A stretch of DNA of 30,528 nt. Origin: Candidatus [Bacteroides] periocalifornicus. GTDB taxonomy: Bacteria > Bacteroidota > Bacteroidia > Bacteroidales > CAJPTX01. A program made the position numbers and the translations under genes. The notes below the pieces were generated by a model, which worked only from the letters and a program-made list of their open reading frames with translations, searched no databases and was not told where the DNA came from. The stretch's first letter is position 1; every line of letters begins with the position of its first letter. Below, in pieces: positions 1 to 7,806 of this stretch. Where the stretch lies: positions 41,741-72,268 of the forward strand of contig LIIK01000009.1 of NCBI GenBank assembly GCA_001421095.1. The letters run 5' to 3'.

Positions 1-24
1 CCGCCCCTACAGCACCGCCCCTAC
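1..24. repeat. Two tandem CCGCCCCTAC words at window edge
   Basis: CCGCCCCTAC occurs at 1-10 and again at 15-24. The same word forms the right end of the GC-rich hairpin element at 1589-1628, so this is probably the end of another copy cut by the window edge. The left half of the hairpin is not visible. Confidence 0.4.
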
Positions 25-124
25 CAAGAGCATGCATCAAAACTCGATAATGGTTAGAAATGTAAGTAAATTCTAGACCCCTCTGCATTGCCCATTTAAA
101 AACACCGCACCGTACAATTACGCA

Positions 125-166
125 GGGCGATTCGCCATATCCCTGTGGAGATACGGCGAATCGCCC
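125..166 (-). terminator. Strong stem-loop just downstream of the 185-1111 gene
   Basis: GGGCGATTCGCC (125-136) pairs perfectly with GGCGAATCGCCC (155-166). The stem continues inward with one mismatch to an 8-base loop. It lies 18 bases beyond the stop codon of the minus-strand gene, where a terminator is expected. There is no clear U-tract, so it may instead protect the 3' end of the transcript. Confidence 0.5.
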
Positions 167-184
167 CGTGTAAGATTTAGTCTT

Positions 185-1111
185 CTACCTCAGCACCGCC
201 TCGCCAGTCCCCGCGAGCGCTCCGTGCACGTAGGCCTCCACCTTGTAGTTCCCCTTCGCGTAGGTGCCCTTTTCACCGTAGAATACGCAGAGGTCCAGAT
301 CCGCATTGGCGTACTCTACCTCGCGCACGGCAGAGTAGGCCACCGTCTCGCCGTTGAGCGTGAAGATGCCCCCCTCTGGGTCTGCGAGCAGCACACCGTC
401 GGGCGCAAAAATACGCAGGTAGACGAGGCACGATCCCGACTTGGCTATGGGGTTGGCCATCAGCGTCATGCACACCTTGAGCTTCACGGTGCGCGAGGCT
501 TTATTCACCACCTTCTCACGCCCATTGAGCCCCACCAGCGAAATGCTGCGCGCCTGGATTACCGAGCCGCGTTGCACCGCCTCGCTCAGCGTCTCGTTCT
601 CGCTCGAGAGCTTCTGCACGTTGAGCTGCGCCTCGGTGTACTCGCCCCGCACCCGGCTGTTCTCCTCCACCAGTTCCTTGTTGAGCGTGTTCAGGGAGTC
701 GATCTCGCCCACCATCTTGCGCATAATCGCGCGCAGCGTACCCAGCTCTTTCTGGTACTCTTTGATCTTCTTATAGCTCACTGCCTTCACGCTCTTCACC
801 TCCGCCAAGAGCTTCTCGGCACGCGCCTTCTCGTCGGTGAGCTTTTCCAGCAGGCTCGCGTTGTCAGTCTTCAGATCGTTGTAATCCACAAGTACCTGTT
901 CCAGGTTACGCGATATGGAATCGCGCTGCTCCTCGAGCAGAGACTGCATCTGTACAGATTGCGTATGCTTTACGTAGTAGAGGACTCCCAGCCCAACCGC
1001 GGCCAGCAGCAGCAGCACCACTAAGGTTGCCAGAAGACCAACTACCTTGTTCTTAGGCCTAGAGCCCGAATCTTTCGACCGGGCATCGGCCCTCCAATCA
1101 TCCTGCGCCAT
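185..1111 (-). CDS. Membrane-anchored coiled-coil protein of unknown function
   Basis: A 308-aa protein of unrecognised function. A charged, polar N-terminus (about residues 1-22) is followed by one strongly hydrophobic membrane segment (about 23-46). A long heptad-like, Glu/Lys/Leu-rich region (about 55-190) then predicts a coiled coil, and the last 95 residues look like a beta-rich globular domain. The topology suggests a single-pass inner-membrane protein whose coiled coil and C-terminal domain face the periplasm. I chose the ATG at 1111 because GAGGGG sits just upstream and the membrane segment then follows a short tail. The upstream extension to 1228 adds no domain-like sequence and would run over a possible promoter. 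Similar architectures are widespread in Bacteroidota as hypothetical proteins. The gene stands alone, with a stem-loop at its 3' side. Confidence 0.75.
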   Translation of the reverse strand: MAQDDWRADARSKDSGSRPKNKVVGLLATLVVLLLLAAVGLGVLYYVKHTQSVQMQSLLEEQRDSISRNLEQVLVDYNDLKTDNASLLEKLTDEKARAEKLLAEVKSVKAVSYKKIKEYQKELGTLRAIMRKMVGEIDSLNTLNKELVEENSRVRGEYTEAQLNVQKLSSENETLSEAVQRGSVIQARSISLVGLNGREKVVNKASRTVKLKVCMTLMANPIAKSGSCLVYLRIFAPDGVLLADPEGGIFTLNGETVAYSAVREVEYANADLDLCVFYGEKGTYAKGNYKVEAYVHGALAGTGEAVLR

Positions 1112-1139
1112 AGCACCCCTCAATTTTTGGAAATTTCTA

Positions 1140-1147
1140 CAAAAGTA
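1140..1147 (-). promoter_or_regulatory. Possible -7 box (TACTTTTG) for the coiled-coil gene
   Basis: Read on the minus strand, TACTTTTG fits the Bacteroidota -7 pattern TAnnTTTG, about 29 bases before the chosen start. No TTG is seen at the matching -33 distance, so this is only half of the expected signal. Confidence 0.35.
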
Positions 1148-1492
1148 ACTCTCTCTACGCATTGGTGTTTGCACTTCTACACCTTGATTTTTACGAAGTG
1201 CCCACAGTTTTCCACCAATTGCGTTCACACGTTAATAAACGTATTAACGGTGCAATTCCGTATACCGCAATCGTCAAATACGGCTATCCCATTAAAATTC
1301 CCTACCCATTCGCCGTCTTCTTTTCACCCTCCTAGCCACAGAGAATCATTAGGTTTTACCCAATCCTACCCCTGCCGAAAGAAAATGCGACTTCCGTAAT
1401 TTTGGCAAGCAGACCAGGGCACAAAGGTTAACCGCAAGGCGGCGGATGATAACCGGGACGGGATAGATTTAACCGCGACGCGGTGGGTTATA

Positions 1493-1562
1493 AACCGCGA
1501 CGCGGCACGCCACGTCGCTACAAAGACCCGGGCGGGCAAGGATGGGTGGCCTGCGGGATGCG
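1493..1562 (-). repeat. Reverse-oriented copy of the dispersed intergenic repeat
   Basis: Reverse-complemented, this segment resembles 28217-28280: a GCAGGCCACCCA-like start, a GTCTTTGTAGCGACG-like middle, then a GC palindrome (core 1498-1517, CGACGCGGC-AC-GCCACGTCG). The copy is diverged. It lies in the 679-base gap between the coiled-coil gene and mnmH. Apart from this copy, the adjacent hairpin element and the mnmH promoter, I see nothing in that gap. Confidence 0.5.
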
Positions 1563-1588
1563 CACGAATATGGAGACTATGGCGACGC

Positions 1589-1628
1589 GGGCGGGGAAAT
1601 CTTCGCGAAAACCGCGAAGACCCCGCCC
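1589..1628 (+). repeat. GC-rich palindromic hairpin element, copy 1
   Basis: GGGCGGGG (1589-1596) pairs with CCCCGCCC (1621-1628), and TCTTCGCG (1600-1607) pairs with CGCGAAGA (1613-1620). Three unpaired A's form a bulge on the left and AAAAC forms the loop. CTACAG follows. Related copies lie at 4491-4526 (opposite orientation) and 28103-28130 (degenerate), so this is a dispersed element and not a one-off terminator. Confidence 0.7.
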
Positions 1629-1706
1629 CTACAGCCAAACATTGCGGGGAAGGCTTTTGACGACCAGCACTTAGAGGGCGAGGAGGGGTGCACGCCTCGC
1701 CCCGCA

Positions 1707-1738
1707 TTTGCAATAATCGCCCCGCCGCCCTACCTTTG
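1707..1738 (+). promoter_or_regulatory. Bacteroidota-type promoter of mnmH
   Basis: TTTG (1707-1710), a 20-base spacer, then TACCTTTG (1731-1738). Both elements match the Bacteroidota consensus. Transcription should start near 1744, giving a leader of about 45 bases before the mnmH ATG. Confidence 0.75.
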
Positions 1739-1790
1739 CCTAGCGTAGCTACCGCAAGCCGCAGCCTTTCACCAAACGTTCTGAGCCGTC

Positions 1791-2858
1791 ATGCAGCAAG
1801 AATTCCCCCTCCTGACCACATCGCCCGTCAGGCCCTGCTCCGTGGATGCCTACACCTACCTCGCCCTTTCGCAGGCAGGGGGCATTGCCGACGTGCGCGC
1901 CCCGGCAGAGTACGCCCGCGGGCACATCCCCGGCGCGGTGAATGTCCCCCTGTTCACCGATGAGCAGCGCGCAGAGGTGGGCACTACCTATACCAAGAAA
2001 GGGCAAAAAGCCGCCGTAGAACTCGGATTTAGCCTTGTGGATGGGCGCATGGATGCCCTACGCAGAGATCTCCTGGCGCTCGCGTATAGCGGGGCGGTAC
2101 GCATCCACTGCTGGCGGGGCGGTATGCGCTCTGCAAGCGTGGCGTGGCTAGCTGCCCGCTCGGGCGTAGAACCCATTCTGCTAACGGGCGGCTACAAGGC
2201 CTACAGGGCATTGGTACACAGCGCCTTTGAGTACCCGTGGCAGCTTATAGTACTCGCCGGGCGCACCGGGGTTGGAAAAACCGAAATCCTTCAGCACCTC
2301 GCGCTACTCGGCGAACAGGTGGTAGACCTCGAGGGGCTTGCGCATCACAAGGGTTCTGCCTTCGGTGCGCTTGGCCAAGCAGAGCAGCCCAGCACCGAGC
2401 AGTTTGAGAACAACCTCCACCAGATTCTCTCTGCCTTCTACCCGCACCGCCGCGTATGGGTGGAGGGGGAAAGCATCAGCATCGGGCGAATCTTTGTGCC
2501 CAAGCCGTTCTATAGCCTTATGCTTGCAAGCCGCACCGTAAGAGTAGAGGCCGCGCTTGAGGAACGCGTGGCGAGGCTAGTACGGGACTACACCGTTTTC
2601 CCTCCCGAGTCAATCATCGAAGCCCTCGAAAAAATCACCCGCCGCATGGGGGGCGACCAGGTAAAACGGTGCCGGCAATGCATCGAACACGGGAATTTCA
2701 ACGATGCCATAGCCCAAACGCTCGCCTACTACGACCGCCAGTATGACTACACCCTCTCTACCCACTCGGGGCAAATTACTACGCTCAATACCCGCGGATG
2801 TTCGCCCGAGCAGGTAGCCGTGCAATTGGTGGAAATGGCGAACGAGGGAGGAATCTAG
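1791..2858 (+). CDS. mnmH: tRNA 2-selenouridine synthase (SelU/MnmH)
   Basis: The 355-aa protein has the two-part architecture of this family. An N-terminal rhodanese domain (about 15-145) carries the catalytic Cys107 in CWRGGMRS. A P-loop domain follows, with GRTGVGKT at 157-164. The family uses selenophosphate to replace the sulfur of 2-thiouridine at the tRNA wobble position, acting through a geranylated intermediate. Length is normal for the family (about 340-370 aa). The ATG at 1791 lies 52 bases after a consensus promoter and leaves a full rhodanese domain. The presence of this gene implies selenophosphate supply (selD) elsewhere in the genome, which is not in this window. The gene may share a transcript with the lipoprotein gene 80 bases downstream, although that gene has its own weak promoter. 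The other wobble-uridine gene here is mnmG at 9664, not linked. Confidence 0.93.
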   Translation: MQQEFPLLTTSPVRPCSVDAYTYLALSQAGGIADVRAPAEYARGHIPGAVNVPLFTDEQRAEVGTTYTKKGQKAAVELGFSLVDGRMDALRRDLLALAYSGAVRIHCWRGGMRSASVAWLAARSGVEPILLTGGYKAYRALVHSAFEYPWQLIVLAGRTGVGKTEILQHLALLGEQVVDLEGLAHHKGSAFGALGQAEQPSTEQFENNLHQILSAFYPHRRVWVEGESISIGRIFVPKPFYSLMLASRTVRVEAALEERVARLVRDYTVFPPESIIEALEKITRRMGGDQVKRCRQCIEHGNFNDAIAQTLAYYDRQYDYTLSTHSGQITTLNTRGCSPEQVAVQLVEMANEGGI

Positions 2859-2879
2859 CTCGTCGGTTGGCGAGCGGAA

Positions 2880-2911
2880 TTTGCACAATTGAATGCAATT
2901 CGCTTTCTTTG
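2880..2911 (+). promoter_or_regulatory. Probable promoter of the SUMF1-fold lipoprotein gene
   Basis: TTTG (2880-2883), a 20-base spacer, then TTTCTTTG (2904-2911), one mismatch from TAnnTTTG. The ATG lies 27 bases further on. Spacing is ideal, but the lost A of the -7 box may weaken it. Confidence 0.5.
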
Positions 2912-2938
2912 GGATCTAATAACCAATCGACACAACAC

Positions 2939-3823
2939 ATGAAAGTACGCAGTGCATTGGCTATCATTACCGCATCACTCCTAATGATCCTGGGAGGGTG
3001 CAAGAAGGACAATAACTCGCCCAACACGCCCAAAGAGCCCGAATTCAAAGTGCCCGTGGTGAAAATAGCCGCCGGAACCTTCAAGATGGGGACTCCCAAG
3101 GATGATCAAGAATTCAAACTCGACGAGAAACAGCACGTGGTGACGCTCACCCGCGATTTCTACATGAGCGCCTGCCAGATTACGAATGCCCAGTTCGCGT
3201 TGTTCCTCAACGAGAAGGGGGTGAAGGCTGACGGAAAATTCGCTACTCTGGGCCACGGGGCGCAAATAGTGGTCAAAAGCTCTGAAATGGGCCTAACCTA
3301 TAAGGGCAATCAATGGACAGTGGCGGCAGAATACGCAAACCATCCCGTGGTATTCGTGTCATGGTACGGCGCCGATGAGTACGCTCGCTGGGCGGGAGGC
3401 TCGCTGCCCACAGAGGCGCAGTGGGAGTACGCCTGCAGAGCGGGGAGCGAAAAGGCCTTCTGTTTCGGCGATCCCGATGAGGAGAAGCTGAAGGAATACG
3501 CATGGTTTAAAGAGAGCAAACTAAAAGATGAAAAGGCTCTCCACATCCACGAGGTGGGGAAGAAGAAGCCGAACGCCTGGGGGCTGTATGACATGCACGG
3601 GAATGTATGGGAATGGTGTGCAGACTGGTACGAAGCGTACAAAGGCAATGCGACCGAAGATCCCACGGGCCCTACGCAGGGCGAGAAACGCGTGGCGCGC
3701 GGCGGCTCTGCCTTCGAACCCTTCCTCGTTAACCGATCTGCAAAGCGCGGCTCCGAGCGACCCGATGCGCTATTATCCGATGTAGGATTCCGCGTAGTAT
3801 TCCCCGCCTCCTCGGTGCAGTAA
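2939..3823 (+). CDS. SUMF1/FGE-fold lipoprotein, catalytic cysteines absent
   Basis: A 294-aa lipoprotein. The signal peptide ends in lipobox LGGC with the lipidated Cys at residue 21. A formylglycine-generating-enzyme-like (SUMF1) domain fills residues about 40-290. Family signatures are clear: HPVVFVSWYGADEYARWAGG, then LPTEAQWEYACRAG, and WGLYDMHGNVWEWCADW. True sulfatase-activating enzymes carry a redox Cys pair in the last segment after RGGS. Here the stretch from RGGSAFEP to VGFRVVF has no Cys, so formylglycine formation is unlikely and a binding or structural role, as in GldJ/GldK-type SUMF1 proteins, fits better. I placed the start at 2939 because upstream codons overlap the end of mnmH and only this ATG gives a signal peptide. 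A terminator follows at 3875. Confidence 0.85.
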   Translation: MKVRSALAIITASLLMILGGCKKDNNSPNTPKEPEFKVPVVKIAAGTFKMGTPKDDQEFKLDEKQHVVTLTRDFYMSACQITNAQFALFLNEKGVKADGKFATLGHGAQIVVKSSEMGLTYKGNQWTVAAEYANHPVVFVSWYGADEYARWAGGSLPTEAQWEYACRAGSEKAFCFGDPDEEKLKEYAWFKESKLKDEKALHIHEVGKKKPNAWGLYDMHGNVWEWCADWYEAYKGNATEDPTGPTQGEKRVARGGSAFEPFLVNRSAKRGSERPDALLSDVGFRVVFPASSVQ

Positions 3824-3874
3824 ATCCTTTCATGGTTAACAGACTCTAGAAACTATCTTGAGGTAGGCAGGGAT

Positions 3875-3907
3875 GGGGGAGTGTCGGAGAGGCACTTCCC
3901 CTTTTTT
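3875..3907 (+). terminator. Rho-independent terminator after the lipoprotein gene
   Basis: GGGGAGTG (3876-3883) pairs with CACTTCCCC (3893-3901) with one bulged T. Six T's follow immediately (3902-3907). It ends the mnmH/lipoprotein transcription unit 52 bases after the stop codon. Confidence 0.75.
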
Positions 3908-3933
3908 GCGCTGCAAATGGGGAGGGAGGCATT

Positions 3934-4066
3934 TTGGAATACGATGGTTTAAAATCTATTCGCCCATTTCTCGGAGGACGTAGCGACGCGGCGTGCCGCG
4001 TCGTTATCCCGCCTTCATGCCTCCCGCCTATGGGAACCTATGGTCTTTATCACGATGCAGCGTGCC
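3934..4066 (+). repeat. Dispersed intergenic repeat, copy with blocks R1 and R0
   Basis: Block R1 (3934-4005) starts TTGGAATACG and ends in the palindrome GACGCGGC-GT-GCCGCGTC. It matches 4323-4394 with one clear mismatch in about 70 bases, and 28393-28464 with roughly ten. Block R0 (about 4006-4066) contains CTATGGGAACCTATGG and TCTTTATCACGA, and matches 28217-28275. I see no convincing reading frame. Confidence 0.75.
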
Positions 4067-4195
4067 TAAGAGGTCACGCCGCGTTGGTTAGGGAGGGCAC
4101 TCGCTACGCTCGGCACCTCCCCTACCGAGAATACGGCGGCAAATCTCGCAAATTAATAGAAATGCAATCCTCGGCGGCAAGACCGACATAAAATA

Positions 4196-4394
4196 CACGA
4201 CGCGCCGCGCCGCTACCGACTTCGAGAAATGGGATTGCGTGATTGAAACCGATTTACCCGCGAGAGGGGAAAGACACCCTATAAGAGATTGAAGCCACAC
4301 GGGGATTTTGCTGCGCCCTCCCTTGGAATACGATGGTTTAAAATCTATTCGCCCATTTCTCGGAGGACGTAGCGATGCGGCGTGCCGCGTCGTT
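4196..4394 (+). repeat. Dispersed intergenic repeat, copy with blocks R2 and R1
   Basis: Block R2 (4196-4322) holds a GC palindrome and then TTCGAGAAATGGGATTGC and GATTGAAACC, matching 28259-28392. It is followed directly by block R1 (4323-4394). The same R2-R1 order occurs at 28259-28464, so the two blocks travel together. The whole stretch between the lipoprotein terminator and 4564 is otherwise gene-free. Confidence 0.75.
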
Positions 4395-4490
4395 TTCCTC
4401 CTCTACGCCTCTCCTGCTTGATGCCCGCCGTTGAGTAAATGTCGGACAGTGCCATACGCCGCAACGCCTTCCCCGCAATGCCGACTGTAG

Positions 4491-4526
4491 GGGCGGGGTC
4501 TTCGCAATGCGAAGATTCCCCCGCCC
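4491..4526 (-). repeat. GC-rich palindromic hairpin element, copy 2
   Basis: This is the reverse-complement form of 1589-1628. GGGCGGGG (4491-4498) pairs with CCCCGCCC (4519-4526) and TCTTCGCA (4499-4506) pairs with TGCGAAGA (4508-4515). The three-base bulge is now on the right side, which shows that the orientation is flipped. It lies 38 bases beyond the stop of the 4564-7521 gene and could end or stabilise that transcript. Confidence 0.65.
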
Positions 4527-4563
4527 ACCGCCACCAAATGCGCATTCCGCTCCCCCGCTACGC

Positions 4564-7521
4564 CTATAGTCCCACCGGTGGCAGGTCTACATTCACCACC
4601 GCGCGCACGCTCCACACATCGCTGGCGTGGACGCCCAATCTATCGCCATAGGGCGAGTAGTAGGCCTGCACCCCAAGGGTAGTCTGGTAGGCCGTGCGGA
4701 AGAACACCATATCGCCCATAAGCGCCAGCCCCACCAACCGATATTGGCGGGGTTTTTCTACACCATAGAGTTTAGTATAATGCACGCTAAGCTCTGCCGT
4801 AAAACGCTTTAGGTATACCCAAGAGCCCGCATTGAGATCCGGGTAACCCAACGGTAGCGCGTAGATGCCCGAGTAGGTGCGCATCCCCGTGCCGATGCGG
4901 AGTGCCAGTGGAGCCCCGTATTGCAATCCCGTAGGATTAAAACTCCTGATCTCCCGGAGCCGCGCCTCCCCTTGCCACACCACCTCAGTCCCTACGCGGA
5001 GGCTATGATTCGGGAGCGCCCCTGGCAGGTAGACCGCACCCCGTACCCTGTAGGTAGGAGCTAGCATTCCACCAAAAAGCGGCTGGTAGAAGACCCCGCC
5101 CGAGATAGAAAACCCGAGCCGCGTGTACAGATCGCGCGCCGCAAGAACCCTGCTCGCCGAGAACGAGAGCACGGCCCCCAGCCGAAGTTCTGCCAGGTGG
5201 AGCGTAAAATCGATAGGATTGTACCGGCGGTTATTATTCGCCTGGGCCTGCAGCGATAGGGCCGTGGAGTAAAAGTAGGCGCCCCGCCTAAACCGCAGAG
5301 GGAATTGGAGGGCCAGATTTCCGCTTAGCCGCATTCCCTGGGCATGCACCGACCTCCGCCCCTGCCACAGGCGAGGCTCACCACCCCACTCCCCGTGAAA
5401 AGCCACATGCGGCCATATACCCCGCCACACGGCCTGCAGCCCTACCCCATGCGTCTGCCGATAAAAATAGCCCCCAGACAGCGCCAATGTACCCACCGTA
5501 TTCTGCGATAGCAGCGTCACCCCAAGGTCAGAGTTTTGCAAAAAATCGCTACTCGACTCGGGAGTTGCATAGAATGGAAGCCAGCTGTGAATGCGAATAG
5601 CATGTAGCAGAGGATTGTACGGCGATGTCTTGTAATTCCTACTAACCGATTTTGCCGTATCGGGCTCTCCATGAAGAGAGAGCTGATACGAACTTGAAGT
5701 GGAATCTACCCCATCACCCACGGTGTTCGGCTGCCGAGTAATCCGTGGGTAGATATCCGTCTCTGCCATTGGGAACACCCTATTGTCGAACATCGAATCC
5801 TGCACCTGCAGCGTGCTATAGAGGCTATCCTCCTGAATCCGATAGCCATTGGGCGTAAAGGCCGAGTAGAGAATTCTATGCCCTCCCCTGGCCTCGATAT
5901 CCTCTACACCATACCCTGGTAGGGCGAGCAGCACAGGGGCTAAACCCCCAGCACTATCGGCAGGCCAAGCCGCCCTGAAACCCCGCCTGGCATAGGCATA
6001 GCTCGCGCTGAAGTAGATAGCAGAACTATCTGCATTCAACCCTGAGATATCCACCATCTTAGGCCCATAGAGAATCTGGTAGCCATGCTGATCCCAATTG
6101 TAGAGAATAATCATGCTGCCAAGCTGACCCACAGCCCTTACTAGCGTTTCATTCCTCCCCCTCCCTGGCGCCAGCTCACGTATCTCGTAGCCCGCAGGGA
6201 GAGTAGCCCTCTCGGTTTCTCCACCTTTCGTTCTACTGCTCTGGCTGTTAATCACCATCCTCACCAGGCTATATCGCCCCTCCGCGGTAACGCCCGCGTA
6301 CTCCACCACCCCAACGGCCGGGCGGGCAATGGGCGATACCACCACGGCATCGCTCGTAGGGATGGTATAGGATTTCTGAGTTACTAGGTTGATGCACACT
6401 ATCCTATGCCTATTGATCCGCCCCCATATAGGATGCGGCACTAGCTCTGTGTAGGTAGCCAACGTATCTGCATAGCGCACGGCCGAAGCCATAGCACCAG
6501 GCTCGTAGATAAGCCTTGCTAGTCCAGTGCTATCGCGCGCGTAGAGCCCCAGGGTATTGGCGGGGTCGCTCTCCCAAAAGTAGTAGTTCCCCGTGCTGGG
6601 CGAAAAATGCGGATAGCGCTGACGTTGGTAATCTTGCTCTGGGTAGCTCACGGTGTCAAAATCACCCAGCACACTACTCCGGTAGAGCGAATCCATATGG
6701 GCAAAAGCCATGTTAAACAGCTGGTGACGAGTGTGTCCCGTTTGCCTTTTTAAACCAAAATGAAAAGGAAAGAGCACGAACGGGTACTTCGCGGTGTACT
6801 CCACCACCTTTGGCCACACCCCATCGCCATAGCGCGCATCCACGTACTCCACCATCACCGCGCCAAAGCCGTAGTGATTCGGGGTGCTGTAGCGGTATGA
6901 GCGCGATATGTACTGGTCATAGCTTAGCCGCCTGTGGCTGAGCAAATCGGCCCTGTAGCTCTGGTAGGTTTCCGCGCTGTGCACCCGCCCATACCCCGCC
7001 AGCCGACTCTCATTATGAATGGCATCGCCCTCCAAAAACCACAATGGGGTAACGGCAGAGGCCAACGCCACGCTCTGCTCGCCGAGCGCAAACCACAGCC
7101 CATGCACAAACTTCCTATCCAGCGCGCTCATCTGGCAGTAATGGCGCACCTCATGCGATATGAGATGCTGCAGCCACGGCACGGGCACAGCCCACTCGCC
7201 CGCCGAGAGGGGGTGCAGCTCCATGCGCGAGGGCGCCCACGCCACCAGCCCATTCACCACCGGCGACGCGTGATGCAGAAGGATGGGATAGGCGCGACCC
7301 CGAATAGGTGAAAGCCATGACCTACTCGCGTAGTAATCTGCGTAGTAGGCTGTTGCATGCGCCAGAGAATCCTCGCCCGGCCGATATATCACGTGGAACG
7401 GAGGGCGCACCACCTGCCGCCGCTCCACAAGCCCTGGGCCGCTCGCAGGCATGTAGTACTGGCCTAGCACGCACATGGGCATCAGCAGGAACAGGAAAAA
7501 TGGAAGGCGACGTAGTAGCAT
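4564..7521 (-). CDS. Exported HExxH metallopeptidase, beta-propeller and C-terminal barrel-like protein
   Basis: A 985-aa exported protein. The ATG at 7521 gives a classical signal peptide (residues 1-20, cut after VLG-Q or nearby); longer starts add an unrelated tail. Residues about 40-200 hold a gluzincin-type zinc site: HEVRH (123-127) followed by WFLEGDA with Glu164, a spacing seen in MA-clan peptidases. The middle (about 300-560) resembles a TolB-like propeller, with repeated modules such as YPHFSPSTGNYYFWESDPAN. The last 350 residues alternate aromatic and polar residues with many Tyr/Arg/Gly turns, as in an outer-membrane beta-barrel, and the protein ends at the barrel-like segment without a type IX sorting domain. 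Function beyond probable protease at the cell surface is unknown. No partner gene is adjacent. Confidence 0.75.
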   Translation of the reverse strand: MLLRRLPFFLFLLMPMCVLGQYYMPASGPGLVERRQVVRPPFHVIYRPGEDSLAHATAYYADYYASRSWLSPIRGRAYPILLHHASPVVNGLVAWAPSRMELHPLSAGEWAVPVPWLQHLISHEVRHYCQMSALDRKFVHGLWFALGEQSVALASAVTPLWFLEGDAIHNESRLAGYGRVHSAETYQSYRADLLSHRRLSYDQYISRSYRYSTPNHYGFGAVMVEYVDARYGDGVWPKVVEYTAKYPFVLFPFHFGLKRQTGHTRHQLFNMAFAHMDSLYRSSVLGDFDTVSYPEQDYQRQRYPHFSPSTGNYYFWESDPANTLGLYARDSTGLARLIYEPGAMASAVRYADTLATYTELVPHPIWGRINRHRIVCINLVTQKSYTIPTSDAVVVSPIARPAVGVVEYAGVTAEGRYSLVRMVINSQSSRTKGGETERATLPAGYEIRELAPGRGRNETLVRAVGQLGSMIILYNWDQHGYQILYGPKMVDISGLNADSSAIYFSASYAYARRGFRAAWPADSAGGLAPVLLALPGYGVEDIEARGGHRILYSAFTPNGYRIQEDSLYSTLQVQDSMFDNRVFPMAETDIYPRITRQPNTVGDGVDSTSSSYQLSLHGEPDTAKSVSRNYKTSPYNPLLHAIRIHSWLPFYATPESSSDFLQNSDLGVTLLSQNTVGTLALSGGYFYRQTHGVGLQAVWRGIWPHVAFHGEWGGEPRLWQGRRSVHAQGMRLSGNLALQFPLRFRRGAYFYSTALSLQAQANNNRRYNPIDFTLHLAELRLGAVLSFSASRVLAARDLYTRLGFSISGGVFYQPLFGGMLAPTYRVRGAVYLPGALPNHSLRVGTEVVWQGEARLREIRSFNPTGLQYGAPLALRIGTGMRTYSGIYALPLGYPDLNAGSWVYLKRFTAELSVHYTKLYGVEKPRQYRLVGLALMGDMVFFRTAYQTTLGVQAYYSPYGDRLGVHASDVWSVRAVVNVDLPPVGL

Positions 7522-7806
7522 AGCTGAAGAATTTGGCACTCCGATGAAATCTGTATGAAAACCATGACCTCTGCAAAAGCCTCTCGAACGATTCGGCATT
7601 ATTAATCGCGATTGGGTGCACCGCTTGGCTACCCGCTTGGCGAAATGCTACACGACCGATTAAAAATCCCATTAATCGCATGGATGGATGGAAAAAGACT
7701 CCCTCAACAGCTGGCGCCCGTGCAAACCTTCCACCGCGCCCTAGAAGCCCTATTGCGCGATGCAACAACACCCTAAAGCAAGCTGAGAGCAGTGGTGGGT
7801 ATCACA

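Noticed and set aside
224..1024. 266-aa plus-strand frame opposite the coiled-coil gene
   Set aside because: His/Leu/Arg-rich translation typical of the antisense of a GC-rich coding strand; the opposite frame has a clear membrane segment and coiled coil.
2939..3823. Annotation as a sulfatase-activating formylglycine enzyme
   Set aside because: The active-site cysteine pair is absent in the C-terminal segment.
7322..7771. 149-aa minus-strand frame at the start of the metallopeptidase gene
   Set aside because: Shares most of its length with the signal peptide and first domain of the better gene in another frame.
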